DNA of 18,605 nt from an uncultured Prevotella sp. (GCA_900772835.1 CAAGSA010000009.1:1-18605), one strand, 5' to 3'. Numbered from the stretch's first letter, positions 1 through 8,502 are shown. The notes: a model not told the origin generated them from the letters alone. Program-made: numbers and translations.

Positions 1-369
1 ATAGCCTGCATCTGCTTCAAACCCCGTTTGGAAATCGGCTTCTGCCCAGCGTGGGCTTATGCCTCTTACAATTTATGCAATCAAACAAATGAAAACATTA
101 TCTGCACAGAGACAATACAGAAAATCATTTGCAAAAATATGAAAAAAAAAGGAAACGGAAGAAAGAAAATATAAAAATCTTTACCTAATCGATAAAAAAA
201 GTATTTGTGGGCGGTAATATTAAGAAAAACAGCATCATTTCTATTATATGAGCACAACTGTGAATACTAAATTTAAACATTCTACTGCCTCCATATGCCC
301 ACTCTTACAACCTTCAATACAGTAAAGCCACTATGCTTGCTACAGAAAGACTACTGTTCTATATCACAC
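1..369. other. AT-rich stretch without a supported gene
   Basis: No coding region is convincing here. A frame open from the left edge to a stop at 172-174 reads as low-complexity lysine/asparagine toward its end and has no recognisable family signature. A short perfect hairpin, GCCCA (44-48) and TGGGC (52-56) around GCG, lies near the left edge but has no T tract on either strand. A 16-bp sequence at 255-270 recurs with two mismatches at 795-810, on the other side of the dispersed repeat. Everything else looks like ordinary AT-rich intergenic DNA. Confidence 0.4.
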
Positions 370-785
370 GTATTTTTAACAGAAAGAAACATTCAAGTGT
401 TAAAATCGCGAAGTGCAGACGCTCTGAGAATCGAATATTTTGGAGTTTCAGAAAATTTGTGCACAAAAATCGAAATTTTGCACGAGTCGTGCAATGTGTT
501 GTTTTTCAGACTGTTGTACTCGTCGACGATTTGATAAACCCCGAAAAAAGCAGTCATTCATTATGAACGCTTTAATCATTCATAATGAACGTCTGAAGAG
601 TTTGTGATGAAAAACAGTGGGCAACTTCCGTTTTCGAAGCGTTTTTTGGGTGTTTTTGACAACGAATATATTGCACACAGAGAAATTGATTGCAGAAAAA
701 AATGACGGCAAAGCTGCCAACCGTAGACAACAGGCGATAACGGCATATAATAATGTAAACAATTTTGTTTTGCGCGTGTTAAATT
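370..785 (+). repeat. Inverted dispersed repeat, left copy (about 416 bp)
   Basis: This stretch aligns along its full length with the reverse complement of 11767-12182. By eye the outer part (about 375-607) is close to 88% identical, including a 36-bp exact block at 414-449 (partner 12102-12137) and a 26-bp exact block ending in GTTTTTCAG. The inner part is more diverged. Short open frames occur on both strands (for example a peptide starting MPLSPVVYG, with a partner MPLSPIVYG in the other copy). Differences fall in all codon positions, which argues against coding. No transposase or integrase accompanies it. It lies just beyond the 3' end of the glycine-cleavage operon. The orientation label is arbitrary; the right copy is inverted relative to it. 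Confidence 0.85.
544..591 (-). terminator. AT-rich hairpin plus T tract inside the left repeat copy
   Basis: Two 15-bp units, CATTCATTATGAACG (555-569) and CATTCATAATGAACG (577-591), are separated by 7 bases. Each unit is itself nearly palindromic, so the pair can fold into a stem with 13 of 15 positions paired. On the minus strand the stem is followed by six T (544-549). It could act as a backup terminator for the operon reading leftward, but the AT-rich stem makes it weak. The palindromes could equally be binding sites for a dimeric protein. Confidence 0.4.
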
Positions 786-812
786 ACCCGCACGCAATTG
801 TGAATACTTATT

Positions 813-828
813 AAAAAAGCCTGGCTTT
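813..828 (-). terminator. Candidate intrinsic terminator of the glycine-cleavage operon
   Basis: On the minus strand AAAGCCAGGCTTTTTT forms a short stem (AAAGC with GCTTT around CAG, 816-828) running into a six-T tract. It lies about 85 bases past the stop codon of the short-chain dehydrogenase, the last gene of the leftward operon. The stem is short, so strength is uncertain. Confidence 0.5.
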
Positions 829-912
829 ACCTTGAAAGACACCAGACTTAATCACTCTTATAAATTCGTTTTTATATTGCTTGCTAACAAAGTGGGTACT
901 ATCCGCAGCTAT

Positions 913-1659
913 CTATTTTGTCGTTATCCGCATCCTGACCCACAGCCATCGTGGGATGAGACGCCAGAAGAACACAAGAACGGCATAACGCCAGTCTATC
1001 GTGACTACTGCCCTGCCCCTCTCTATCGCACCGACAATATGCCTCGCCACACTGGAAGCCCGGAGCTGCATGGGATAGCTGCTGCCGGAAATGAGATCGG
1101 TGGCGACGAACCCCGGACGTAAATCGGTGATGCGCACTGGCAGACGGTGCATCCGTGCGAGCTGGGAGAGGCACTCCAGATAGTGGTTCTGCATACGCTT
1201 GGTGGCGGAATAGGCAGGAGCGGCACCAAGTCCTCTGGTGCCTGCAATGGAGGTGATGCACGCTATGCGGAAAGTATATCCCGGTACGGGGGAATGGACG
1301 GCGAACCAGTTGAAGGCAGCGCTGACCATACGCACGAAGCCCACTCCGTTGGTCTGCAACGTGTCGAGTTCTTTCTTCTGATCGAGTTGATTGTTCTGCC
1401 AACCGATGCCAGAGCTGTGGAAATACAGGTCCATCCCGCCAAGTTCGGCAATAAGCTCCTGTAGCTGCGCCGGAGCATCGGCATCGTTCACATCGATGCA
1501 CCTGCTGCAGACTATGCCTTCTGCCGATGCCAGCACCTCGTCGAGGCGTTCTATCCTACGCCCGGCAATACCTACGAGCCATCCGCTTGCGGCAAGCTGT
1601 CTTGCCACTTCCATTCCGATGCCCGATGTGGCACCCATTACTATCGCACGTCGTTTCAT
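913..1659 (-). CDS. Short-chain dehydrogenase/reductase (classical SDR)
   Basis: This encodes an NAD(P)-dependent oxidoreductase of the classical SDR family, about 248 residues. The N-terminus carries the nucleotide-binding glycine motif GATSGIG (residues 9-15). HSSGIG (81-86) stands in the place of the usual NNAG motif, and the structural Asn is at 104. The catalytic Ser137 (ITSIAG), Tyr150 and Lys154 (YSATK) are all present. The end is rich in Trp and Phe (FFWRLIPRWLW), which suggests membrane association, as in several SDRs. I chose ATG at 1659 over a GTG two codons upstream. It follows the TPR gene by 38 bases and is the last gene of the operon. Substrate cannot be deduced, and no link to glycine metabolism is evident beyond co-transcription. 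Confidence 0.9.
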   Translation of the reverse strand: MKRRAIVMGATSGIGMEVARQLAASGWLVGIAGRRIERLDEVLASAEGIVCSRCIDVNDADAPAQLQELIAELGGMDLYFHSSGIGWQNNQLDQKKELDTLQTNGVGFVRMVSAAFNWFAVHSPVPGYTFRIACITSIAGTRGLGAAPAYSATKRMQNHYLECLSQLARMHRLPVRITDLRPGFVATDLISGSSYPMQLRASSVARHIVGAIERGRAVVTIDWRYAVLVFFWRLIPRWLWVRMRITTK

Positions 1660-1697
1660 TTCCACCAGTTTTTTATTAAGATTCAGTTGATTTCTTT

Positions 1698-2564
1698 TCA
1701 GAACACGCCCGTCTGAGCATAGCGCTCCCTTGTTTTCTGCTCGATGTTCTCTCCCCCGTCACCGCTCTGCTGTGCTGCAAGTTCGGCGGAATAGGCGATG
1801 TCGGCATCAGCCCCGCCATCGTCGCCGTCGGCACGGCGCAGCTCCCCGCGAAGCCTGTAGGCATCCGCACGGAAGGGATTTGAGTCGATGGCATTGTTCA
1901 GGTATTCTATAGCCACGCTTCCGTTGCCGCGCGCCTGCTCTATCCTTGCCTTCAGCATGAGTATGTCCTCGTTGTCGGGATATTCCTCCAGCAGGTGCAC
2001 CGCGTCCTCGTCGGCCTCGTCTGCTCTGCCGTCGCCCAGCAGCAGCTCTCCGCGCAGGAGATAGGCATCAGCATAGTCGGCTTTCACCAGTACCGCACGC
2101 GTGAGCTTTGCCACGGCATCCGCCACATCGCCCTTGCCTGCGCACGCCTTGGCGCAGAGATACAGGGCAGCCGGGGAATCCTGATCCACGAGCAGGGCCT
2201 GCTCGCACGCCGAACCCATCATAGTATAGTCCTCCATCATATATGCCACGTGCGCCATGCGCAGGAAGATGTCGATATTGTCGGGTTGCGCTTCGGCAAG
2301 CTTCTGCAGTTGGCTGTATGCCCCGGGCAGATCGCCGGTGGCGATGTATGCCTGCGAAAGATAGTCGCGTATCTCCAGGTCTTCCCTTATGTCGAGGGCG
2401 TGGCGGAAGCACTCCACGGCATAACCCACTTGGTTGGTCTTCAAAGCCTTCACTCCGTCATATTTCAGTATGTCGAAATCCCTTGCCTCGCCTGCCTTCT
2501 TCTCTTCGGGCGTTGGCTGGCAGTCTTCCTGCCGCACTCCAAAAATCTTCTTCAGGATGTTCAT
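1698..2564 (-). CDS. Tetratricopeptide-repeat protein
   Basis: This is a protein of about 288 residues made largely of degenerate TPR helices. Repeat-like segments include AVECFRHALDIREDLEIRDY, AYIATGDLPGAYSQLQKLAE, AAALYLCAKACAGKGDVADA-like and the AIEYLNNAIDSNPFRADAY pair of helices near the end. No signal peptide is visible at the chosen start (MNILKKIFGV), so a cytoplasmic scaffold is likely. An upstream start at 2627 would add 21 hydrophobic residues (LFIPFFEM), but this lies in the spacer after lpdA, so I prefer the ATG at 2564. The C-terminus is acidic and glycine-rich. Such proteins mediate protein contacts; partner unknown. It is 84 bases downstream of lpdA and in the same direction. 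Confidence 0.85.
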   Translation of the reverse strand: MNILKKIFGVRQEDCQPTPEEKKAGEARDFDILKYDGVKALKTNQVGYAVECFRHALDIREDLEIRDYLSQAYIATGDLPGAYSQLQKLAEAQPDNIDIFLRMAHVAYMMEDYTMMGSACEQALLVDQDSPAALYLCAKACAGKGDVADAVAKLTRAVLVKADYADAYLLRGELLLGDGRADEADEDAVHLLEEYPDNEDILMLKARIEQARGNGSVAIEYLNNAIDSNPFRADAYRLRGELRRADGDDGGADADIAYSAELAAQQSGDGGENIEQKTRERYAQTGVF

Positions 2565-2603
2565 TTCAAAAAAAGGTATAAAAAGAAAGAAGGTGTACCC
2601 CGC

Positions 2604-2617
2604 AGCCTGTAAAGGCT
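2604..2617 (-). other. Small hairpin between lpdA and the TPR gene
   Basis: AGCCT (2604-2608) and AGGCT (2613-2617) can pair around GTAA. On the minus strand the stem is followed within about 15 bases by a long T-rich stretch. The stem is only five base pairs, so it may at most cause partial termination or mark processing between lpdA and the TPR gene. Confidence 0.25.
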
Positions 2618-2648
2618 CCAGCAGCACACCCTCTGAAAAATCAAAATA

Positions 2649-3974
2649 CTATTCCACTATTATCTCGCTCAGCGTGGGGTGGATGTGAGTGATGTCGTGC
2701 AGCTCCGCCATAGTGGTGTTGCGGCACATCAGTGCACTAACCTCCTGCACCAAGTCTGCGGCATGCGCGCCATAAACATGGCAGCCGATTATTCTGCCGT
2801 CCTTGCCGGCAAGAAGCTTCAGCATACCCTCTGTCTCGTTCATTGCCACAGCCTTTCCGTTGGCACGGTAGTAGTGTTTCTGGCATATGTATTCAGTTCC
2901 CTCTGCCTTCAGCATATCCTCGGTCTTGCCCACGCAGGCAGCCTCGGGATTGGTGAAGATGGCAGCCGGCATGATGTCGAAACGTATTCCGTCGGTCTCG
3001 CCCATAATGTGGTTCACGGCTCTCTTGCCCTGCATCTCTGCGGCGTGTGCAAGCATCTGTCGCCCGTTCACGTCGCCCACGGCATATACGTGCGGAACGC
3101 TGGTGAGCATATTGTCGTCTACGGTTATTCCCTTGCGGTCGAAGGCGATGCCCACATTCTCAAGTCCGAGTGCTTCGGTGTTCGGCTTCCTGCCCACGGC
3201 GAGCAGCACCTTGTCTGCCTCGATTTCGGTGAGTTTGCCTTTTTTCTCGAATGCCACCTTGCCCCCCGTTACGCTCTTGAGTGCCGACTGCATATAGAAC
3301 GCCACTCCGCGCTTCTCCAGACACTTGCGCAGACGCTTGGCGATGTCGCTGTCGAGAGCAGGCAGACATTCCTTGAGGAATTCCACCATGCTCACCTCGC
3401 ACCCGAAGGAGTTGAGAATGCTGGCGAACTCCATGCCTATCACTCCTGCTCCGACGATACAGATGCGCTTTGGCAGCGTGTCTATGTTCAGGAGCCATGT
3501 GGAATCACACACCATCTCGGGGTCGAGTTCCTCTATCGGCAGTGATTTCGACTCCGATCCTGTTGCGATGATAATGTTGTCGGCTGCATATTCCTCACCG
3601 TTCACGGCGATAGTGTTTGCCGACTTCATCACAGCTTCTCCCTTCACCAATGTTATGCCCGGAGCGGAAAGCAGTGTAGAGATACCGCTGCGGAGAGTTT
3701 CCACCACGGTGTTCTTGCGTGCGGCAACGGTCTTGAAGTTGAACGCAAACTGCAGAGCGTCAAGTCCGTAGTCCTCAGCCTCTTTCAGTTCGAGCATGAT
3801 GTCGGCATGGCGTGCATACGTCTTAGTAGGTATGCAGCCGCGGTTCAGACACGTACCGCCCAACTCATCCTTTTCCACGACAAGCACGGTAAGTCCCTTC
3901 TGGGCGGCATAGGTGGCTGTCTTGTATCCGCCAGGACCGCCACCTATTATGATAAGATTGAATTTACTCTCCAT
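2649..3974 (-). CDS. lpdA: Dihydrolipoyl dehydrogenase (glycine cleavage L-protein)
   Basis: This is the FAD flavoprotein that reoxidises dihydrolipoyl H-protein with NAD+, about 441 residues. The FAD-binding motif GGGPGG is at 11-16. The redox-active disulfide is Cys42 and Cys47 in GGTCLNRGCIPTK. The NAD-binding GAGVIGMEFAS lies mid-protein, the second FAD contact is YAVGDVNG, and the C-terminal interface carries the active-site His-Pro and Glu (HIHPTLSE). All catalytic residues appear intact. ATG at 3974 is chosen over a TTG two codons upstream; it overlaps the end of gcvPB by 11 bases, implying translational coupling. The location inside the gcv operon suggests dedication to glycine cleavage, though lipoamide dehydrogenases can serve other complexes. 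Confidence 0.95.
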   Translation of the reverse strand: MESKFNLIIIGGGPGGYKTATYAAQKGLTVLVVEKDELGGTCLNRGCIPTKTYARHADIMLELKEAEDYGLDALQFAFNFKTVAARKNTVVETLRSGISTLLSAPGITLVKGEAVMKSANTIAVNGEEYAADNIIIATGSESKSLPIEELDPEMVCDSTWLLNIDTLPKRICIVGAGVIGMEFASILNSFGCEVSMVEFLKECLPALDSDIAKRLRKCLEKRGVAFYMQSALKSVTGGKVAFEKKGKLTEIEADKVLLAVGRKPNTEALGLENVGIAFDRKGITVDDNMLTSVPHVYAVGDVNGRQMLAHAAEMQGKRAVNHIMGETDGIRFDIMPAAIFTNPEAACVGKTEDMLKAEGTEYICQKHYYRANGKAVAMNETEGMLKLLAGKDGRIIGCHVYGAHAADLVQEVSALMCRNTTMAELHDITHIHPTLSEIIVE

Positions 3975-5415
3975 CTGCAAGAATCTGTCTGTATGTTACA
4001 ATCGGATGCTTTGCCGCAAGCACGTCGTCCACACGTCCGACGGGTGTGTTGTGCGGTGCGCTCTTCAGCAGTTCGGGATCTGTCTTCGCCTCCTCTGCAA
4101 TCTTGCGCATCACTGCCACGAACCCGTCGATGGTCTCCTTGCTCTCGCTCTCTGTCGGCTCTATCATGAGCGACTCGTGGAAGAGCAGTGGGAAGTAGAT
4201 TGTCGGTGCGTGGTAGCCATAGTCGAGCAGACGTTTCGCCACGTCCATCGTGGTTATGCCAGTAGACTTGTCTGCCAGTCCGTTGAACACGAACTCGTGC
4301 TTGCACAGTCCGTCGATAGGAAGCTCGTAGAGGTCTTTCAGCGACTCCTTGATATAGTTGGCGTTGAGCGTAGCGAGCGGACCAACATACTTGATGTACT
4401 CCTTGCCGAGTGTGAGGATGTAGGCGTAAGCCTTCATTATCACTCCGAAGTTTCCGTGGTACGGACCTACAGAAACCTTGCCGAGCGCCTCTACAGGTGT
4501 GTGATGGGTTGAATGTGCATTCTCGGGCAAGAACTGATCCAGCCCCTTTCTTACTCCAACAGGACCGCTGCCTGGACCACCGCCCCCATGAGGAGTGGAG
4601 AAAGTCTTGTGCAGGTTGATGTGCATCACGTCGAATCCCATGTCGCCCGGACGGCATGCGCCGAGCATCGGGTTGAGGTTTGCTCCGTCGTAGTACATCA
4701 GACCGCCGCACTCATGCACGAGGCGTGCAATCTCCGGAATGTTGCGCTCGAAGAGTCCGAGCGTGTTCGGGTTTGTCATCATCATTGCAGCCACGCCGTC
4801 GTCGAGAAGTCCCTTCAGGTCTTCCACATCGACCACTCCATCGGCAGTACTCTTCACCTCCACTATGTCCAGTCCGCAAACGGCAGCCGAAGCCGGGTTA
4901 GTGCCGTGGGCGGAGTCGGGCACGATGACCTTCGTGCGCTTCATGTCGCCGCGGCTCTCGTGATACTGGCGGATAACCATCAATCCAACGAGCTCTCCGT
5001 GTGCGCCGGCAAACGGGTTCAGCGTGAAGTCGGCAAGCCCGGCAATCTCGGAGAGCGCCTTGCGCAGTCCGTCATACACCTCGATGGCTCCCTTCACCGT
5101 CTCTACGGGCTGCAGCGGATGCAGGCGTGTGAATGCCGGCATGGCGGCAATCTCCTCGTTGATGGCAGGGTTGTACTTCATGGTGCAGCTGCCGAGTGGA
5201 TAGAAGCCGTTGTCAACGCCGAAATTGTTGCCGCTGTGGTTGGTATAGTGGCGCACCACGGTCATCTCGTCACATTCCGGCAGTTCAGCGTCGTGCTCGC
5301 GGCGCATATCCTGTGGTATTTCGTATTTTCCGAAGCTGTTACTGGGCAGCGAATAGCCCTTGCGTCCCGGACATGACAGCTCGAATATCAAATTTCCATA
5401 TAGTCTGTTGTTCAT
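3964..5415 (-). CDS. gcvPB: Glycine dehydrogenase (decarboxylating) subunit 2
   Basis: This is the C-terminal half of the P-protein, 483 residues, the usual length for the split form. It binds pyridoxal phosphate and, with GcvPA, decarboxylates glycine and transfers the aminomethyl group to lipoyl H-protein. The PLP lysine is Lys270 in NLHKTFSTPHGGGGPGSGP. Other family signatures visible are NHSGNNFGVDNGFYPLGSCT near the N-terminus, PDSAHGTNPASA (167-177) and YYDGANLN (241-248). The start at 5415 lies 2 bases after the gcvPA stop, and the end overlaps lpdA, so the three genes are tightly coupled. No defect is seen. Confidence 0.97.
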   Translation of the reverse strand: MNNRLYGNLIFELSCPGRKGYSLPSNSFGKYEIPQDMRREHDAELPECDEMTVVRHYTNHSGNNFGVDNGFYPLGSCTMKYNPAINEEIAAMPAFTRLHPLQPVETVKGAIEVYDGLRKALSEIAGLADFTLNPFAGAHGELVGLMVIRQYHESRGDMKRTKVIVPDSAHGTNPASAAVCGLDIVEVKSTADGVVDVEDLKGLLDDGVAAMMMTNPNTLGLFERNIPEIARLVHECGGLMYYDGANLNPMLGACRPGDMGFDVMHINLHKTFSTPHGGGGPGSGPVGVRKGLDQFLPENAHSTHHTPVEALGKVSVGPYHGNFGVIMKAYAYILTLGKEYIKYVGPLATLNANYIKESLKDLYELPIDGLCKHEFVFNGLADKSTGITTMDVAKRLLDYGYHAPTIYFPLLFHESLMIEPTESESKETIDGFVAVMRKIAEEAKTDPELLKSAPHNTPVGRVDDVLAAKHPIVTYRQILADGE

Positions 5416-5417
5416 AG

Positions 5418-6731
5418 TCAGATCAATTTTATAAGGTTATCAATCTCGTCTTTAGTGCGCTGCTCGGTAACGGCAAACATAATGGTATGCTCGCCGACCT
5501 TCACTCCGCCCATAAATCCGTTGTCTATAAACTTCTGCTGCAATGCGTCCACGTCGCCGTCGTAGTCGACACAGAACTCATTGAAGAACGGCTTGCTGAA
5601 CGTGGGCTTGAACTTGCCTGTCTCCACGAGCCTGTCCATCATATAGTGGGTCCCGGCATACGACATTTCTGCTGCTTCCTTCACTCCCTGCTTGCCCATT
5701 ACAGCCATATAGACCGTAACGAAGAGCGCCATCAGGCTCTGGTTTGAGCAGATGTTCGAGGTTGCCTTCTGGCGGCGTATGTGCTGTTCGCGCGCCTGCA
5801 GTGTAAGCACGAAGGCGCGCTGTCCGCGGTTGTCCTTCGTCATACCCACGATGCGTCCCGGCATCTTGCGGATGAGCTTCTCGCGGCAGCACATATAGCC
5901 CACGTAAGGTCCACCGAACTGCATCGGCACTCCAAGGCTCTGTCCGTCGCCCACGGCGATGTCTGCGCCCCACTCTGCCGGCGTCTTCAGCACGGCGAGG
6001 TCGGCAGCCACACTGTTCATAATCATCAAGCCCTTGTTGGCATGCGCCGTATCGGCAAATCCGGCGTAGTCCTCCACGATGCCGTAGCGGTTAGGCTGCT
6101 GCACCACGACTCCTGCCACGCCGCCCTGAGCCATCTTCTGTTCGAAGTCGGCCTTGTCTGTTACACCTTCCTTCTCGGCAATCATCTCTATCTTGATGCC
6201 GTGGAAGTGTGCGTATGTCTTCACCACGTCGAGAATCTTCTTGTCCACGGTTTCTGAAATGATTACCGTGTCACACTTCTTTGCCGAAGCCACTGCCATC
6301 ATCACAGCCTCGGCCGTGGCTGTGGTTCCATCGTACATGGAAGCGTTTGAGATGTCCATACCCGTGAGCTCTGCCATCATCGACTGGTATTCGAAGATGT
6401 AATGCAGCGTTCCCTGCGAAATCTCCGCCTGATACGGTGTGTATGAAGTGAGGAACTCAGAACGCTGCACGATGCGGCTGACCATCGACGGACAATAATG
6501 ATCGTATACTCCGGCGCCGGCAAAACACGTGAGCTGTTTGTTCTCCTTTCCAAGTTTCTCGAAGAACTGTCTTACCTCTATCTCGCTCATAGCTCCGGGC
6601 AGGTTGTAGTCGCCCATGAAGCGTATATCCTCCGGCACTTCTGCATAGAGTGCGTCGAGGGAGTCTACGCCCGATACCTTGAGCATATCTTTTATCTCCT
6701 CATCGGTATGAGGAAAGAATTTGTAATCCAT
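5418..6731 (-). CDS. gcvPA: Glycine dehydrogenase (decarboxylating) subunit 1
   Basis: This is the N-terminal half of the P-protein, about 437 residues from ATG at 6731. The open frame extends 64 codons further upstream, but that part lies in the structured spacer after gcvH and does not resemble the family, whose proteins begin with a segment like YKFFPHTDEEIKDML. Recognisable blocks include GAGVYDHYCPS, TSYTPYQAEISQGTLHYIFE, MYDGTTATAEA and GDGQSLGVPMQFGGPYVGY, which form the catalytically silent but structurally required half of the dimer. It is immediately upstream of gcvPB with 2 bases between them. The P-protein is thus split, as in many Firmicutes and Thermus, rather than the single chain of about 950 residues found in many other bacteria. 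Confidence 0.95.
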   Translation of the reverse strand: MDYKFFPHTDEEIKDMLKVSGVDSLDALYAEVPEDIRFMGDYNLPGAMSEIEVRQFFEKLGKENKQLTCFAGAGVYDHYCPSMVSRIVQRSEFLTSYTPYQAEISQGTLHYIFEYQSMMAELTGMDISNASMYDGTTATAEAVMMAVASAKKCDTVIISETVDKKILDVVKTYAHFHGIKIEMIAEKEGVTDKADFEQKMAQGGVAGVVVQQPNRYGIVEDYAGFADTAHANKGLMIMNSVAADLAVLKTPAEWGADIAVGDGQSLGVPMQFGGPYVGYMCCREKLIRKMPGRIVGMTKDNRGQRAFVLTLQAREQHIRRQKATSNICSNQSLMALFVTVYMAVMGKQGVKEAAEMSYAGTHYMMDRLVETGKFKPTFSKPFFNEFCVDYDGDVDALQQKFIDNGFMGGVKVGEHTIMFAVTEQRTKDEIDNLIKLI

Positions 6732-6770
6732 AAGCAATGAATCAAACAAGTTATTGCAAAAAATCCGCCA

Positions 6771-6845
6771 GGAATCCGTGAACCGGACAAATGCGTGCCT
6801 GAGGCAGTCTGCCCCTGCGGCAGGCATTCCGAACTCCCGGATTCC
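6771..6845 (-). other. Structured spacer between gcvH and gcvPA
   Basis: The spacer between gcvH and gcvPA is 148 bases and contains nested inverted repeats. The outer arms GGAATCCG (6771-6778) and CGGATTCC (6838-6845) pair perfectly. Inside them TGCCTG (6796-6801) pairs with CAGGCA (6821-6826), and smaller alternatives such as GGCAG-T-CTGCC overlap. On the minus strand the outer arm is followed after a few bases by six T. It could be an attenuator, a processing site that sets the H to P ratio, or an inserted small repeat. It does not show the conserved core of a glycine riboswitch as I know it. Confidence 0.45.
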
Positions 6846-6879
6846 CGACAGAAGAAAGATTTTAAAACGGTCTGTAGAA

Positions 6880-7269
6880 TTAGTGTGCCTGGTTCTTGCA
6901 GAACTCCTCGTATGCCTTGGCATCCATAAGGTTGTCGAGCTCAGCCTTGTCGGACAGTTCCACCTTTATCATCCAGTTTGCGAAAGCATCCTTGTTGATA
7001 AGCTCCGGTGTGTCTTCAAGAGCCTCGTTCACCTCGACCACGGTTCCGCTAACAGGAGAATTCAGGTCGCTAGCAGCCTTCACGCTCTCAACGGCTCCGA
7101 ACTCCTCGCCAGCCTCAACATCGTCGTCCACCTCGGGCATGTCAACGTAAACCACGTTGCCAAGCGCATTCTGAGCAAAGTCAGAAATACCGATGTATCC
7201 GAAATCACCTTCAACTCTTACATACTCGTGCGACTCTGAATAATAGAGTCCTTCTTCAAATTTTGCCAT
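6880..7269 (-). CDS. gcvH: Glycine cleavage system H protein
   Basis: This is the lipoyl carrier that shuttles the aminomethyl group from P- to T-protein and is reoxidised by L-protein. It has 129 residues, normal for the family. The lipoylated lysine is Lys64 in ESVKAASD, on the exposed hairpin, and the upstream SESHEYVRVEG and YIGISDFAQNALG are family signatures. The start is ATG at 7269 (MAKFEEG); an in-frame extension to 7320 is not family-like. It follows gcvT by 74 bases. The neighbouring lplA gene encodes a ligase able to attach lipoate to this lysine. Confidence 0.97.
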   Translation of the reverse strand: MAKFEEGLYYSESHEYVRVEGDFGYIGISDFAQNALGNVVYVDMPEVDDDVEAGEEFGAVESVKAASDLNSPVSGTVVEVNEALEDTPELINKDAFANWMIKVELSDKAELDNLMDAKAYEEFCKNQAH

Positions 7270-7343
7270 AGTTATTTTGATTTTAAAGTATAATTCCTTT
7301 TTTCCTTGCCGGTCCGGCACAAGCTGCCGTCGCTGTATTGTTA

Positions 7344-8423
7344 TTATTTCTTGTAGTGCTTGTCATAGAAGCGTTTCTTCACTGCCACTCCGGGGAATGT
7401 CTTCTTGCGGATCTGCACCTCGAGCGGGGTGCCGAGCTTTGCGTGCTCCTTCTTCACGAGTGCCATACACACACTCTTGTCGGTAGAGATGGAATGATAG
7501 CCGGTGGTGACCTCGCCTACCACCTCGCCGTCCTTCACCACTGCATATCCGTGGCGCGGAATGGCCTTGCCTTCAAGTTCGATGCCGATTACTCTTCTCT
7601 CCACGCCCTCTGCCTTCTGCTTTGCCAGGGCTTCCTTGCCGATGAATTCCTCCTTATCGAACTTGCAGAACATCGACAGTCCCGACATAACGGGTGAAAT
7701 CTCTGCCGACAGCTCGTCGCCATAAAGCGGCAGTCCCACCTCAAAGCGCAACGTGTCGCGACAGCCGAGTCCGCACGGCTTGCAGCGTCCGCTCTCCATC
7801 AACTTGTCCCAGCACTCGCAGATGAAGTTGTGGCTTGCATAGATTTCGAATCCGTCCTCGCCCGTATATCCTGTGCGACTGATGATTACATCGCCGATTG
7901 TCTTCACCGTATAGAACACAAGTTCCTTGCACTCCAGACCGAGCACTTCCTCCACCACCTTCTCGGCGTTCGGACCCTGCACTGCAATCTGTCCGTAGTC
8001 GTCGGAACGGTTCTGCAGGCAGATGTCGAAACCCTCGGCGTTCTTCTGCATCCACTCCCAGTCCTTGTCTATGTTGGCAGCGTTTATCACGAGGAAGAAG
8101 TCGTTCTCCTTCATCTTGTATACGAGCAGGTCGTCTACCGTGCCGCCGTCCTCATAGCACATCATTCCATAGAGAATCTGTCCGTCGCCGATCTTGCTCA
8201 CATCGTTCGTGAAGATGTGCTGCACGTAGCGCTCGGCATCGGGTCCCGTCACTGTCACCTCTCCCATGTGGGAAACGTCGAACACGCCGCTGTCGTTTCT
8301 CACGGCCTGGTGCTCGTCAATGATGGTGGAATACTGGATTGGCATGTCGAAGCCTCCGAACGGACTAATCAAAGCCCCAAGTTTCACGTGTCTGTCATAA
8401 AGACAAGTTCTTTTGTTTTCCAT
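7344..8423 (-). CDS. gcvT: Glycine cleavage system T protein (aminomethyltransferase)
   Basis: This is the tetrahydrofolate-dependent enzyme that releases ammonia from the aminomethyl-lipoyl H-protein and forms 5,10-methylene-THF. It has 359 residues from ATG at 8423, the usual length. Signatures are FGGFDMPIQYS (22-32), FDVSHMGEV (48-56), GGTVDDLLVYK with the catalytic Asp at 97 or 98, GYTGEDGFEIY for folate binding, and the C-terminal barrel segment ending with KKRFYDKHYKK. An in-frame extension of 16 codons upstream (to 8471) is not supported. It is the first gcv gene after lplA, separated by 79 bases without an evident terminator. Confidence 0.97.
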   Translation of the reverse strand: MENKRTCLYDRHVKLGALISPFGGFDMPIQYSTIIDEHQAVRNDSGVFDVSHMGEVTVTGPDAERYVQHIFTNDVSKIGDGQILYGMMCYEDGGTVDDLLVYKMKENDFFLVINAANIDKDWEWMQKNAEGFDICLQNRSDDYGQIAVQGPNAEKVVEEVLGLECKELVFYTVKTIGDVIISRTGYTGEDGFEIYASHNFICECWDKLMESGRCKPCGLGCRDTLRFEVGLPLYGDELSAEISPVMSGLSMFCKFDKEEFIGKEALAKQKAEGVERRVIGIELEGKAIPRHGYAVVKDGEVVGEVTTGYHSISTDKSVCMALVKKEHAKLGTPLEVQIRKKTFPGVAVKKRFYDKHYKK

Positions 8424-8502
8424 AATAATGTGTGTATATTTAAAGATTCTTGTTTTTTGATTCCTTGGCATATATAATTAAGGTGTGCTGCCGCCACGCG
8501 CA

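Noticed and set aside
1..56. Minus-strand frame AHAGQKPISKRGLKQMQA running off the left edge
   Set aside because: It is only 18 codons after a stop and I cannot tell whether it belongs to a gene or another dispersed repeat, so it is not listed as a gene.
295..566. Two overlapping plus-strand frames of 77-79 codons
   Set aside because: They overlap each other in different frames, have biased Lys/Arg/Phe content and cover the repeat; no sign of coding.
576..842. 88-codon minus-strand frame in the left repeat with a similar frame (11806-11994) in the right repeat
   Set aside because: The similarity follows from the DNA repeat. Differences fall in all three codon positions, the frame in one copy is longer, and no protein family is recognisable.
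2679..3545. 288-codon plus-strand frame opposite lpdA, and the similar long frame at 4513-5376 opposite gcvPB
   Set aside because: They are shadows of strongly conserved enzymes and are rich in His/Val/Leu with no family features.
6732..6879. Glycine riboswitch in the gcvH-gcvPA spacer
   Set aside because: The conserved glycine aptamer core was not recognised, and the position inside the operon is unusual for it.
6732..6923. Upstream extension of gcvPA by 64 codons
   Set aside because: The added residues do not match P-protein N-termini, run through a hairpin-rich spacer and overlap gcvH.
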